Assembly: GCF_008932115.1 (NCBI RefSeq)
Contig: NZ_CP044543.1
Coordinates: 6,950,501-7,014,500 of the forward strand
Direction of reading: 5' to 3'
From: Bradyrhizobium betae
Lineage (GTDB): Bacteria > Pseudomonadota > Alphaproteobacteria > Rhizobiales > Xanthobacteraceae
Length of the DNA: 64,000 nucleotides
In this document: positions 44,692 to 54,323 of the stretch, piece by piece
How the letters are laid out: the number at the start of each line of letters is the position of its first letter
Position numbering within the stretch: the stretch's first letter is position 1
Translations under genes and position numbers: made by a program
Notes under the pieces: generated by a model
Seen by the model: only the letters and a program-made list of their open reading frames with translations
Databases searched by the model: none
What the model was told of the DNA's origin: nothing

Positions 44692-45959
44692 GGAACAGGC
44701 TCATGGATTCGGGATCAAGGCTCCTCGTGCTTTTGCTGTTTGTGATGATCACGATCCAAAACGCGCGTGCGCAGGACAATGCCGGCGCAAGCCGCAGCGA
44801 AATCGTTATTCGTGGAGAATATCTGGCGCGCGCCGGCGACTGTACCGCCTGCCACACCGCGCCGGAGGGCCGCCTGTTCGCCGGCGGCCGCGCCATGCCG
44901 ACCCCGTTCGGCACCCTTTACACCTCCAACATCACGCCCGATCGCGAGACGGGTATCGGCAAGTGGACTGCGGAGGATTTCTACAAGACCATGCACTACG
45001 GACGCTTCCCGGATGGTGGGCTGATCTATCCGGCGATGCCGTTCGCCTCCTACACCAAGGTCACGCGTGCCGATAGCGATGCGATTTTCGCTTATCTGCG
45101 TTCGATCGCGCCGGTAAACCAGACGAACAAGCCGCACGAGCTGCGTTTCCCCTATGACAACCGCCAGCTCATCCTCGGCTGGCGCACGCTGTTCTTCAGC
45201 GAGGGCGAGTTCAAGCCGGATCCCAAGAAATCCGCGGAGTGGAATCGCGGCGCCTATCTGGTCGAGGGCCTCGGCCATTGCGGCATGTGCCATTCGCCAA
45301 TCAACGCGCTCGGCGGCACCTCGCAATCGGACGCCTTCAAAGGCGGCCTGATCCCGATGCAGAACTGGTACGCGCCGTCTTTGACCTCCAATCGCGAAGC
45401 GGGTCTCGGCGACTGGAGCATCAAGGACATCACCGACCTGCTCCAGACCGGCGTTTCCATGCGCGGCGTGGTCTACGGCCCGATGGCCGAGGTCGTGCAC
45501 AACAGCCTGCAATATCTCAACGACGAGGACACCAAGGCGATGGCGGTGTACTTGAAGGGCATCGCGGAGCCCACGCCGCCGCCGCAGTCGAACTCGGCGC
45601 TGCCGACCACAGAGAGCAGCCTGCTGATCAGCCTCGGCAAGACGGTGTACGACAAGCACTGCGCGAGCTGCCATGGCACCCAGGGCGAAGGCAAGCCGCC
45701 GCACTGGCCGCCGCTCGCCAACAACCAGTCGATCGAGATGCAGTCGGCGGTCAATCCGATCCGCATGGTGCTCAATGGCGGCTATCCGCCGGGCACCAAG
45801 GGCAACCCCATGCCTTACGGCATGCCGCCGTTCGCTGGCCTCCTCTCCGACAACGAGGTCGCCGCCGTCGTCTCCTACATCCGCACCGCCTGGGGCAATC
45901 GCGGCGCGCCGGTCTCGGCGCGAGAGGCCAACGAGCTGCGCTCCGCGCCGCTGAACTGA
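44688..45959 (+). CDS. tri-haem cytochrome c (alcohol/gluconate dehydrogenase cytochrome-subunit type)
   Basis: The 423-aa protein has a signal sequence (SRLLVLLLFVMITIQNARA) and three CxxCH sites: CTACH near 52, CGMCH near 199 and CASCH near 325. The spacing and 'GGRAMPTPFGTLYTSNITPD' match the cytochrome subunit of membrane alcohol, aldehyde or gluconate dehydrogenases. No dehydrogenase subunit is nearby; instead it sits inside an oxidase operon. It may link a dehydrogenase elsewhere, or quinol, to the oxidase. The start overlaps the previous stop (ATGA); Met6 is an alternative. Confidence 0.93.
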   Translation: MRNRLMDSGSRLLVLLLFVMITIQNARAQDNAGASRSEIVIRGEYLARAGDCTACHTAPEGRLFAGGRAMPTPFGTLYTSNITPDRETGIGKWTAEDFYKTMHYGRFPDGGLIYPAMPFASYTKVTRADSDAIFAYLRSIAPVNQTNKPHELRFPYDNRQLILGWRTLFFSEGEFKPDPKKSAEWNRGAYLVEGLGHCGMCHSPINALGGTSQSDAFKGGLIPMQNWYAPSLTSNREAGLGDWSIKDITDLLQTGVSMRGVVYGPMAEVVHNSLQYLNDEDTKAMAVYLKGIAEPTPPPQSNSALPTTESSLLISLGKTVYDKHCASCHGTQGEGKPPHWPPLANNQSIEMQSAVNPIRMVLNGGYPPGTKGNPMPYGMPPFAGLLSDNEVAAVVSYIRTAWGNRGAPVSAREANELRSAPLN

Positions 45960-45978
45960 GAGGCGCCAGAGGTCCATC

Positions 45979-46155
45979 ATGATCAATTCCGATCCGCCGA
46001 CCAGCCCAGCCGCCGCCGACCAGGCCATCGAGGAGATCGTCGCCCAGGGGCCGTCCGGAGCGATCGTGCTTGCCGGCATCGCGACCGCTTGCGTTGTCGC
46101 GATGTGGCTCGCCTTCTATTTGTTCGTCTTCCTGCCGCGCGGATCGCTGCAATGA
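45979..46155 (+). CDS. 58-aa single-helix peptide, ba3-oxidase subunit IIa-like
   Basis: The ATG at 45979 opens a 58-residue peptide: a soluble acidic N-part (MINSDPPTSPAAADQAIEEI) followed by one membrane helix 'AIVLAGIATACVVAMWLAFY' and a short FLPRGSLQ end. Its TGA overlaps the subunit II start as ATGA. Small one-helix proteins are known parts of ba3-type oxidases (subunit IIa in Thermus). Size, position and topology support the same here. Homology to any one family is not claimed. Confidence 0.8.
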   Translation: MINSDPPTSPAAADQAIEEIVAQGPSGAIVLAGIATACVVAMWLAFYLFVFLPRGSLQ

Positions 46156-46715
46156 GCGTCGAGCAAAGCCATGCCAGCGCCGAGGTCGCGGCGCGCGTCG
46201 AGCGGCGCTGGACCATCGTCGCCGTGATCATCATCGTCATGATGGCGCTGCTGGCGGCATTCGCCGGCATCCATCGGGCGACCATGCCCCAACCACGCGT
46301 CGAGACCATCGATCCGTCGCGAATCCATCTGTCCGGCGAGTTCGTCGAGAGCAATCTCGGCAGCGTGCTGGAGGCCAACGGCACGGTCACGGTACGTGCG
46401 ATCGGCCAGCAATATTCCTTCACGCCGGCCTGCATCGTGGTTCCCGCCGATACGCCGATCACGCTGCGCGCCACCAGCGCCGACGTCGTGCACGGCATTT
46501 TGATCCAGGGCACCAACGTCAACACCATGCTGGTTCCGGGCTACGTCTCCGAGCAGCTGATGCGCTTCACGAAGACTGGCGACTATCTGATGCCCTGCCA
46601 GGAGTTTTGCAGTTTTGGCCATGAGGGCATGTGGGGCAAGGTCAAGGTGATCGACAAGGCTGACTTCGCCAGTCGTGCGAAGGGCGGCGGGAGGCTGAGC
46701 TGTGTTGGTCAATAG
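46152..46715 (+). CDS. cytochrome c oxidase subunit II, ba3 type
   Basis: The 187-aa protein has one N-terminal membrane anchor ('IVAVIIIVMMALLAAFAGIH') and a periplasmic cupredoxin domain. The CuA ligands are in 'VVHGILIQG' (His) and 'CQEFCSFGHEGM' (two Cys, the backbone Glu position, His and Met). CuA takes electrons from cytochrome c. The single helix is typical of the ba3 class. It overlaps the subunit I gene by 14 bases. Confidence 0.95.
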   Translation: MSVEQSHASAEVAARVERRWTIVAVIIIVMMALLAAFAGIHRATMPQPRVETIDPSRIHLSGEFVESNLGSVLEANGTVTVRAIGQQYSFTPACIVVPADTPITLRATSADVVHGILIQGTNVNTMLVPGYVSEQLMRFTKTGDYLMPCQEFCSFGHEGMWGKVKVIDKADFASRAKGGGRLSCVGQ

Positions 46716-48324
46716 GAAGCTCATCCTCGCCCATTTCTGGTTTGCCTTCGCGGTGTTCGGCGTCGCGCTGACGCTCGGCGCATGGCAGATGTTCATTCGC
46801 AGCCCGATCGGGACCTGGCTGTCCAACCCCGAGCTCTATTACCGCTCGCTGACCGCGCACGGCACGGTGATGGGCTACGTGTTCCCCACCCTGGTGGCGA
46901 TGGGCTTTGGCTATGCCATCAGCGAATCCGCGCTGGAGCAGCGCCTGGTCGGCGTGCGCTGGGCGTGGGCCGGATTCTGGTTGATCGTCGCCGGCAGCAT
47001 CATGGCGGTGATCCCGATCGCGCTCGGCCGTGCCTCGGTCCTCTACACGTTCTATCCGCCGCTGATCGGCAACGTCTTCTACTACCTCGGCGTCGTGCTG
47101 GTCGTGGTCGGCTCCTGGATCTGGGTCGCGCTGATGTCGATCAATCTGCGCGTCTGGCGAAAGGCCCATCCCGGCGCGCCGGTGCCGCTGGCAATGTTCG
47201 CCAATGTCGCAGGCTCTTATCTATGGGCCTGGACCGCGGTGGGTGCCGCGCTTGAGCTGTTGCTGCAGATCATTCCCGTCGCGGCAGGGCTGAAGAACAC
47301 CATCGATGCCGGTCTTGCCCGCATCTTCTTCTCCTGGACGCTGCACGCCATCGTCTATTTCTGGCTGATGCCGACCTACATCGCCTATTACACCATCGTG
47401 CCGCGCGCGATCGGCGGCCGCGTCTATTCCGACAGCATGGCGCGGATATCCTTCATCCTGTTCCTGGTGGTGGCAATGCCGATCGGCATGCACCACACCT
47501 TCGCCGATCCGCAGGTCGGCGCCGGATTCAAGTTCATTCATTCGGCCTTCACGGCGCTGGTGGCTCTGCCGACGCTGCTTACCGTGTTCACGATCTGCGC
47601 CTCCGTCGAGATCGCCGCGCGCCTGCGCGGCGGCCGCGGCCTGTTCGGCTGGGTCAGGGCCCTGCCCTGGGACAATCCGATGATGCTGGCGCTCGCGTTC
47701 TCGTTCGTGATGCTCGGCTTCGGCGGCGCCGGCGGCCTCATCAACATGAGCTATCAGCTCGACGCATCCATCCACAACACGCAATGGATCACCGGCCATT
47801 TCCATCTGATCTTCGGCGGCGCGATCGTGATCATGTATTTTGCGATCGCCTATGATCTGTGGCCGCATCTGACGGGCCGCGAGCTGATCGACATCCGCCT
47901 GATCCGCACCCAGCTCTGGCTGTGGTTCGTCGGCATGGTGGTCACGACGTTCCCGTGGCACTGGGTCGGCATCCTCGGCATGCCGCGCCGCATGGCCTAT
48001 TTCGACTTCGGCGATCCCGCCATCGCGCCGCAGGCGCTCTCCGTCACCCTCTCTGCGATCGGCGGATTCATCCTGCTGACGTCAGGCATCCTGTTCCTGG
48101 TCATCCTGGCGCGCGGCATGCGCGCGCCCCAAACCGAGGCCGGGCCCTACCGCTTCTCGCTGGCGGTGCACCAACCGGTGACCGTTCCGGTCGCGCTCAA
48201 CACGCACGCATTGTGGGTGGCGCTGATGATCGCCCTCACCATCACCAATTACGGCTATCCGATCCTCAACTTGGCGCTGAGTGAAGGCACCTCGGTGCCG
48301 GCCGTCTATGTGGGGGCGCAGTGA
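46702..48324 (+). CDS. haem-copper oxidase subunit I, ba3 (B) type
   Basis: The 540-aa protein has about 13 membrane helices. The low-spin haem histidine is in 'LTAHGTVMGYVFPTL'. CuB ligands are in 'WTLHAIVYFWLMPTY' (His, with the cross-linked Tyr four residues on) and 'GMHHTFADPQ'. Haem ligands near 'TGHFHLIFGG' complete the site. The HxxxY form and the D-channel-less sequence mark the B family. It reduces oxygen to water and pumps protons. GTG start, inside the end of subunit II. Confidence 0.96.
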   Translation: MLVNRKLILAHFWFAFAVFGVALTLGAWQMFIRSPIGTWLSNPELYYRSLTAHGTVMGYVFPTLVAMGFGYAISESALEQRLVGVRWAWAGFWLIVAGSIMAVIPIALGRASVLYTFYPPLIGNVFYYLGVVLVVVGSWIWVALMSINLRVWRKAHPGAPVPLAMFANVAGSYLWAWTAVGAALELLLQIIPVAAGLKNTIDAGLARIFFSWTLHAIVYFWLMPTYIAYYTIVPRAIGGRVYSDSMARISFILFLVVAMPIGMHHTFADPQVGAGFKFIHSAFTALVALPTLLTVFTICASVEIAARLRGGRGLFGWVRALPWDNPMMLALAFSFVMLGFGGAGGLINMSYQLDASIHNTQWITGHFHLIFGGAIVIMYFAIAYDLWPHLTGRELIDIRLIRTQLWLWFVGMVVTTFPWHWVGILGMPRRMAYFDFGDPAIAPQALSVTLSAIGGFILLTSGILFLVILARGMRAPQTEAGPYRFSLAVHQPVTVPVALNTHALWVALMIALTITNYGYPILNLALSEGTSVPAVYVGAQ

Positions 48325-49139
48325 TGAGCTCGCGCGACCTCTTCACCCTCCGCAACAGCCATTTCAGGATTGGCGTCGGCATCACCGCCGCGATCCTGAT
48401 CGTGACGGCGATTGCCGGCTTCATCGTGCTGCCCTTCGCCCAGCCCTGGGTGCAGTTCGCCAATGTCTGGGATGCGATCTGCAGCGCCGCCGGCGTGCCG
48501 CAGCGCGCGGCCAATGTGAAGGCGCCCGAACAGGCAAAACGCCTGTCCGAGGTCGTGCTGACCTCGCGCACGCTGGCGCGTCCGAGCCAGGAGGCGATCG
48601 GCCGCGGCGCCACGCTGGCGCAGCGCTGCGCCATCTGCCACGGCCCGACCGGCATCAGCCGCGCGGACTCGCCCAATCTCGCCGGCCAGTATGCCGCCGT
48701 GATCTACAAGGAGCTGCACGATTTCCGCTCGGGCGCGCGGAGCAATGCCGTGATGTCGCCGTTCGCGGTCAGCCTGACGGACGAGGAGATCGCTGATCTC
48801 TCGAATTACTACGCCTATCTGCCGCGGCTTCCCGCCTATCACCCGACGCCGCAGCTGCCGAAACCCAACATCGTCATCTACGGCGCGCCGATGCGCGGCA
48901 TCGCGCCTTGCGGCGCCTGCCACGGCAGCCTCGACAACAAGACCGGCAGTCCGTGGCTGGAGGGCCAGTCCGAGGCCTACATGAAGGCCCAGCTCCAGGC
49001 CTTCGCCTCCGGCGAGCGCCGCAACGACATCAGCCAGCAGATGCGCAACATCGCGCGTGCCATGACACCGCAGGAGATCGAGGCGGCGGCGGCGTACTAC
49101 GCCTCGCAGCCGCCGAACGTCGTGAAGGCGGTGGATTGA
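48324..49139 (+). CDS. membrane-anchored di-haem cytochrome c
   Basis: The 271-aa protein has an N-terminal anchor ('IGVGITAAILIVTAIAGFIV') and two CxxCH sites, CAICH near residue 112 and CGACH near 198. Each is followed by c4-like segments 'YAAVIYKELHDFRSGARSN' and 'YMKAQLQAFASGERRND'. It probably feeds electrons to CuA. Its ATG overlaps the subunit I stop by one base (TGATG), so it is the sixth coupled gene. It ends convergent with the RatA-like gene with no gap. Confidence 0.93.
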   Translation: MSSRDLFTLRNSHFRIGVGITAAILIVTAIAGFIVLPFAQPWVQFANVWDAICSAAGVPQRAANVKAPEQAKRLSEVVLTSRTLARPSQEAIGRGATLAQRCAICHGPTGISRADSPNLAGQYAAVIYKELHDFRSGARSNAVMSPFAVSLTDEEIADLSNYYAYLPRLPAYHPTPQLPKPNIVIYGAPMRGIAPCGACHGSLDNKTGSPWLEGQSEAYMKAQLQAFASGERRNDISQQMRNIARAMTPQEIEAAAAYYASQPPNVVKAVD

Positions 49140-49622
49140 TCAGGACGAGGTGAGCTTCGGCCGGCCGTAGATCGCATCCGCCCGCTTCTCGAACGCGATG
49201 GAAAACCGCGCAAAGGCGGCATCGAACATCGAACCCATCAGCATCGCCAGCATGCGGCTCTTGAACTCATAGGCGAGGAAGAACCCGACGTCGCAGACGC
49301 CCTCACCCTCCGGCTCGCCTTTGGGCTCGAACGTCCAGCGGTTTTCGAGATTGCTGAAAGGACCTTGCAGATATTCGACCAGGATCTTCAGATTGGCGCG
49401 GTCGAGCGTCACGCGGCTGGTGAAGGATTCCTTGACCAGCTTGAACGACACCGTCATGTCGGCGACCAGCACCTCGGTGCCATCGGGCTTCGCCATGCGC
49501 TGGCGCACCTTCAGCGCACTGCAAAGCGGCACGAACTCCGGGTAGCGCTCGACGTCGGCGACCAGATCAAACATCTTGGATGCGCTGTGATTGACACGGC
49601 GCTTGCTCGAAAATTTGGGCAT
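49140..49622 (-). CDS. RatA/Coq10-family START-domain protein
   Basis: The 160-aa protein is one START domain: 'HSASKMFDLVADVERYPEFV', 'VADMTVSFKLVKESFTSRVT', 'LQGPFSNLENRWTFEP' and 'FFLAYEFKSRMLAMLMGSMF'. Relatives bind ubiquinone (Coq10) or were described as the RatA toxin. Next to lipA in alphaproteobacteria the Coq10-like role is more likely. It lies 6 bases after lipA. Confidence 0.9.
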   Translation of the reverse strand: MPKFSSKRRVNHSASKMFDLVADVERYPEFVPLCSALKVRQRMAKPDGTEVLVADMTVSFKLVKESFTSRVTLDRANLKILVEYLQGPFSNLENRWTFEPKGEPEGEGVCDVGFFLAYEFKSRMLAMLMGSMFDAAFARFSIAFEKRADAIYGRPKLTSS

Positions 49623-49628
49623 GGCGGT

Positions 49629-50585
49629 TCAGCGGGCGTTAGCTGCCCGAGCGGCCTTGAGTCTCGCAAAGTCCTCGCCGGCATGATGCGACGAGCGGGT
49701 GAGCGGGCTCGCCGACACCATCAGGAAGCCCTTGGTGTAGGCGATCTTCTCGTAGGACGAAAACTCGTCCGGCGGCACGTAGCGCATCACCGCGTGGTGC
49801 TTGCGGGTCGGCTGGAGATATTGCCCGATGGTGAGGAAGTCGACGTCGGCGGAGCGCAGATCGTCCATTACCTGCTGCACCTCGTGGCGCTCCTCGCCGA
49901 GGCCGACCATGATGCCGGACTTGGTGAAGATGGTGGGATCGAGCTCCTTGACCCGTTGCAGCAGCCGGATCGAATGGAAGTAGCGCGCACCGGGCCGCAC
50001 CGTGAGATAGCGCGACGGCACGGTCTCCAGATTGTGGTTGAAGACGTCGGGCCTCGCCGCGACGACGACCTCGAGCGCCCCCTCCTTGCGCAGGAAGTCC
50101 GGCGTCAGGATCTCGATCGTGGTCGAGGGGCACGCGGCGCGGATGGCGCGGATGGTCTGCGCAAAGTGCTCGGCGCCGCCATCGGCGAGATCATCGCGGT
50201 CGACCGAGGTGATGACGACGTGGGCGAGACCCAGCTTGGCGACGGCCTCGGCGACATTCTGCGGCTCGGCCGCATCCAGCACACTGGGCATGCCGGTCTT
50301 GACGTTGCAGAAGGCGCAGGCACGGGTGCAGGTGTCACCCATGATCATGAAGGTCGCGTGCTTCTTGTCCCAGCACTCGCCGATGTTCGGACAGCCCGCC
50401 TCCTCGCACACCGTGTGCAGGCCGTTGGCGCGCACGATGTTGCGGGTGTCGGCATAGCCGCGGGTGTTGGGCGCGCGAACGCGGATCCAGTCCGGCTTCG
50501 GCGGCGAAGCGGAGTCGGGGCGATTCACCTTTTCGGGGTGACGCGGGCGCAACGGGTTCGAGATAGTGTCGACAATAACGACCAT
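49629..50585 (-). CDS. lipA: lipoyl synthase
   Basis: The 318-aa radical-SAM enzyme has the auxiliary cluster '[13 protein letters not shown]' and the SAM cluster '[10 protein letters not shown]'. It also has '[20 protein letters not shown]', '[20 protein letters not shown]' and the C-terminal '[12 protein letters not shown]' serine ligand region. It inserts sulfur into octanoyl groups on 2-oxoacid dehydrogenases. The start at 50585 gives a slightly long N-terminus beginning [20 protein letters not shown]. Confidence 0.98.
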   Translation of the reverse strand: MVVIVDTISNPLRPRHPEKVNRPDSASPPKPDWIRVRAPNTRGYADTRNIVRANGLHTVCEEAGCPNIGECWDKKHATFMIMGDTCTRACAFCNVKTGMPSVLDAAEPQNVAEAVAKLGLAHVVITSVDRDDLADGGAEHFAQTIRAIRAACPSTTIEILTPDFLRKEGALEVVVAARPDVFNHNLETVPSRYLTVRPGARYFHSIRLLQRVKELDPTIFTKSGIMVGLGEERHEVQQVMDDLRSADVDFLTIGQYLQPTRKHHAVMRYVPPDEFSSYEKIAYTKGFLMVSASPLTRSSHHAGEDFARLKAARAANAR

Positions 50586-50715
50586 GGGCTGTCCGGTCTG
50601 TTCAGGTCCTACCTAATCGGTCTCGCAACGCATCGCAACCCGGCTCGCCCCGCTTCAGGGAACATGGCAGATATGGGCAATATCCTGCTCTGTTCTAAGG
50701 CGATTCTCACCTCGA

Positions 50716-51318
50716 ATGGCTCCAGCATCGAAGACTTCCACACCGCGGCTCGGCAAGGCCCTGAAGCGTGGCTTTTTCGCCCGCGACGTCCGCGAGGTCG
50801 CGGTCGACCTGATCGGCGCGACCATGCTGGTCGATGGCGTCGGCGGGATCATCGTCGAGGTCGAGGCCTATCATCATACCGAGCCGGCCGCGCATTCCTA
50901 CAACGGGCCGACGCCCCGGAACCAGGTGATGTTCGGCCCGCCCGGCTTTGCCTATGTCTACCGCTCCTACGGTATCCATTGGTGCGTGAACTTCGTCTGC
51001 GAGGCGGAAGGCTCGGCCGCCGCCGTCCTGATCCGCGCGCTGGAGCCGACTCATGGCCTGGCGGCGATGCGCCGCCGCCGCCATGCGGTCGATGTGCACG
51101 CGCTGTGCTCGGGCCCGGGCAAGCTGACGGAGGCGCTGGGCATCACCATCGCGCATAACGCCCTGCCGCTGGACCGTCCGCCGATCGCACTGCATGCGCG
51201 CACGGAAGACGTCGAGGTCGTAGCCGGCATCCGGATCGGCATCACCAAGGCCGTCGCGCTGCCCTGGCGCTACGGCGTCAAGGGCTCGAAATACCTCAGC
51301 AAGCCGTTTCCGAAGTAG
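50716..51318 (+). CDS. DNA-3-methyladenine glycosylase (AAG/MPG type)
   Basis: The 200-aa enzyme shows '[19 protein letters not shown]', '[20 protein letters not shown]' with the catalytic Glu, '[20 protein letters not shown]' and '[15 protein letters not shown]'. It removes alkylated purines from DNA in base-excision repair. It is a single gene, convergent with valS with a 2-base gap. The N-terminal ~18 residues are a basic, unstructured lead. Confidence 0.95.
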   Translation: MAPASKTSTPRLGKALKRGFFARDVREVAVDLIGATMLVDGVGGIIVEVEAYHHTEPAAHSYNGPTPRNQVMFGPPGFAYVYRSYGIHWCVNFVCEAEGSAAAVLIRALEPTHGLAAMRRRRHAVDVHALCSGPGKLTEALGITIAHNALPLDRPPIALHARTEDVEVVAGIRIGITKAVALPWRYGVKGSKYLSKPFPK

Positions 51319-51320
51319 CC

Positions 51321-54197
51321 CTACGACGCCTGCTTCAGCCGCTCCAGCGCCTCGAGCAGCTTGGCCTTGCGGGCCAGCGCCGCCTCGCGCTTTTCGCGCT
51401 CCTCCTCGACGACCTCCTCGGCCGCGTTGGCGACGAACTTTTCGTTCGAGAGCTTCGACTCCGCGCGCTTGATGTCGGCGTCGGCCTTTGCAATTTCCTT
51501 GTCGAGACGCGTGCGCTCGGCCGCAACGTCGATCACGCCCTTCAGCGGCAACGCGGCGACCTCACCGCGCACGAGCAGCTGAACGGCACCATCAGGTGCG
51601 CGGTCGGCGAAGGAAATCTCCGACAACCGCGCCATCCGCTTGATGACGTCGGTCCAGCGCGGCGCGCGCTCCTTCGTCTCGGCCGAGGCGCCCGCGAGCA
51701 CCAGCGCCGTCAGCGTTGCCGGCGGGATGTTCATTTCGGCGCGCACCGAGCGGATCTGCGTGACGAGGTCGATCACCCAGCCGATCTCGGCTTCCGCCTT
51801 CGGATCGGTGAAGTCGGCATGGTCGAAGATCGGCATGATCAAGGCCGGCGAGATCAGCGGATCGGTCGGGCCGGCCGCTGCGGCAAGCATCGCGAGCTGC
51901 TCCGGGGTTGGCGCAGACTGCTTCAGCGGCCACTCCGCCAGCGCCAGCAGGCCGTCGCGCTTGGCCGTCACCTCCCACAACTCTTCGGTGATGAAGGGCA
52001 TGAAGGGGTGCAGCAGCTTCAGGATCTCGTCGCGCGCCCAGGCCACCATGGCGCGGGTCTCGTCCTTGGCGGGGCTGTCGGGGCCCAGCAGCACGGGCTT
52101 TGCGAGCTCGACATACCAGTCGCAATAGACGTTCCAGACGAAGCGATAGATCGCGCCGGCAGCATCGTTGAAGCGATAGGCCTCGATCGCCTCGGTCACC
52201 TCGCGCGTGGTGTGCGCGCTCTCATGCGCGATCCAGCGGTTCAGTGTCTCCTTCGCCTTCGCCGGCTCGAAACCCTCGGGCACGGCGCAATGGTTCATTT
52301 CCGCGAAGCGGGAAGCGTTCCAGAGTTTTGTCGCGAAATTGCGATAACCCTCGACGCGGCTCGTCGCGAGCTTGATGTCGCGGCCCTGCGCCGCCATCGC
52401 GGCCAGCGTGAAGCGCAGCGCGTCCGCACCATATTCGTCGATCAGGCTGAGCGGGTCGATGACGTTGCCCTTCGACTTCGACATCTTGGCGCCCTTCTCG
52501 TCGCGGACGAGGGCGTGGATGTAGATGGTCGAGAACGGCACCTCCTTCATGAAGTGCAGGCCCATCATCATCATGCGGGCGACCCAGAAGAAGATGATGT
52601 CGAAGCCCGTCACCAGCGCATTGGTCGGGTAGTAGCGCTGCACCTCGGGCGCGTCTGCGGGCCAGCCGAGTGTCGAGAACGGCCACAGCGCCGAAGAGAA
52701 CCAGGTGTCGAGCACGTCCTCGTCGCGGGTGATGAAGCCTTCGCGCTTGTTGCGGTCGAGCGCCATCTCGCGGCCCTGCTCGACCGTGATGACCTCCTGC
52801 TCGACGTAATAGCCGAGCGCGTGGCTGACGGCCTCTTCCTCGGTCTCGGCGACGAACACCTTGCCGTCAGGACCGTACCAGGCGGGAATCTGATGGCCCC
52901 ACCACAGCTGGCGCGAGATGCACCAGGGCTGGATGTTCTCCATCCATTCGAAATAGGTCTTTTCCCAGTTCTTCGGCACGAACGAGGTCTCGCCCGAACG
53001 CACCGCCGCGATCGCCGGTTTTGCGAGTGTCTTGGCGTCGACGTACCACTGGTCCGTGAGATAGGGCTCGATCACGGTGTTCGAGCGGTCGCCATGCGGC
53101 ACCATGTGGGTGTGCGGCTCGATCCGCTCGACGAAGCCGAACGACTCCAGACGCTCGACGATGCGCTTGCGCGCGACGAAACGGTCGACCTTGTGAAATT
53201 CCTCGGCGAATTGCGAGGCGCCTTCCGGCAGGTCGCGCAGATAGTCCTCGTTGTCGACGAGATCGAGACAGCCTTCCTTGTCGAGCACGCTGATGCGGCG
53301 CAGGCCGTGGCGATTGCCGACCTCGAAGTCGTTGAAGTCGTGCGCAGGCGTCACCTTGACCGCGCCCGAGCCCTTCTCCGGATCGGAATAATCGTCGGCG
53401 ACGATCTGGACCTTGCGGCCGACCAGCGGCAGGACGATGTTCTTGCCGACCAGCTTCTGATAGCGCTCATCCTCGGGATGCACGGCCACGCCGGTATCGC
53501 CGAGCATGGTTTCGGGGCGCGTCGTGGCGACGACGATGAAGGTCGCGGGATCCTCGGGGTTGAAGGTCTTGCCCTCGATCGGATAGCGCAGATACCAGAG
53601 GTGGCCCTTCACCTCGGTCTGCTGCACTTCGAGATCGGAGATCGCGGTCAAGAGCTTGGTGTCCCAGTTCACCAGCCGCTTGTCCTTGTAGATCAGTCCG
53701 TCGCGATGCAGCTCGACGAACACCTTGATGACGGCCTTGGACAGGCCCTCGTCCATGGTGAAGCGCTCGCGCGACCAGTCGCAGGAGGCACCGAGCCGCT
53801 TGAGCTGGTTGATGATGGTGTCGCCGCTCTCGGCCTTCCACTGCCAGACCCGCTCCAGAAACTTCTCGCGGCCCATCTCGCGGCGGCTAGGCTGCTGGCG
53901 CTCGATCAGCTGCCGCTCGACCACCATCTGGGTGGCGATGCCGGCATGGTCGGTCCCGGGCTGCCACAGCACGTCGCGGCCGCGCATGCGCTCGAACCGG
54001 CACAGGATGTCCTGCAGCGTGTTGTTGAGGGCGTGCCCCATGTGCAGCGAGCCCGTCACGTTCGGCGGCGGGATCACGATGGTAAAGGGCACCGCGTCGC
54101 GGCGGTCGGGACGGCCGGCCTTGAAGGCAAGGCTGTCCTCCCACACGACGGACATGCGGGCTTCGATATCGGCGGGCTGGTAATTTTTCTCGATCAT
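51321..54197 (-). CDS. valS: valyl-tRNA synthetase
   Basis: The 958-aa enzyme has the HIGH-type motif in 'PPPNVTGSLHMGHALNNTLQ', an editing domain ('ATTRPETMLGDTGVAVHPED'), and 'GAKMSKSKGNVIDPLSLI' for KMSKS. A C-terminal coiled coil of about 65 residues contacts tRNA. ATG 54197 (MIEKNYQPADIEARM) is the usual family start; 10 further codons are open upstream. It is a single gene. Confidence 0.98.
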   Translation of the reverse strand: MIEKNYQPADIEARMSVVWEDSLAFKAGRPDRRDAVPFTIVIPPPNVTGSLHMGHALNNTLQDILCRFERMRGRDVLWQPGTDHAGIATQMVVERQLIERQQPSRREMGREKFLERVWQWKAESGDTIINQLKRLGASCDWSRERFTMDEGLSKAVIKVFVELHRDGLIYKDKRLVNWDTKLLTAISDLEVQQTEVKGHLWYLRYPIEGKTFNPEDPATFIVVATTRPETMLGDTGVAVHPEDERYQKLVGKNIVLPLVGRKVQIVADDYSDPEKGSGAVKVTPAHDFNDFEVGNRHGLRRISVLDKEGCLDLVDNEDYLRDLPEGASQFAEEFHKVDRFVARKRIVERLESFGFVERIEPHTHMVPHGDRSNTVIEPYLTDQWYVDAKTLAKPAIAAVRSGETSFVPKNWEKTYFEWMENIQPWCISRQLWWGHQIPAWYGPDGKVFVAETEEEAVSHALGYYVEQEVITVEQGREMALDRNKREGFITRDEDVLDTWFSSALWPFSTLGWPADAPEVQRYYPTNALVTGFDIIFFWVARMMMMGLHFMKEVPFSTIYIHALVRDEKGAKMSKSKGNVIDPLSLIDEYGADALRFTLAAMAAQGRDIKLATSRVEGYRNFATKLWNASRFAEMNHCAVPEGFEPAKAKETLNRWIAHESAHTTREVTEAIEAYRFNDAAGAIYRFVWNVYCDWYVELAKPVLLGPDSPAKDETRAMVAWARDEILKLLHPFMPFITEELWEVTAKRDGLLALAEWPLKQSAPTPEQLAMLAAAAGPTDPLISPALIMPIFDHADFTDPKAEAEIGWVIDLVTQIRSVRAEMNIPPATLTALVLAGASAETKERAPRWTDVIKRMARLSEISFADRAPDGAVQLLVRGEVAALPLKGVIDVAAERTRLDKEIAKADADIKRAESKLSNEKFVANAAEEVVEEEREKREAALARKAKLLEALERLKQAS

Positions 54198-54323
54198 GGG
54201 CGCTAGAAAGCCGCGTGCGGGGGCCAAGTCAACGGAAAGCTCAGCGGCAACGAGGCTTACCGCCCGGTCGGGGAGACGACCATGACCTACAAGCAGGGCA
54301 TTATGAGGGCTCGTTGTCCCTCC

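Noticed and set aside
51819..54206. Long open frame of 795 codons on the plus strand
   Set aside because: Antisense to valS, whose motifs are complete; composition is of a shadow frame.
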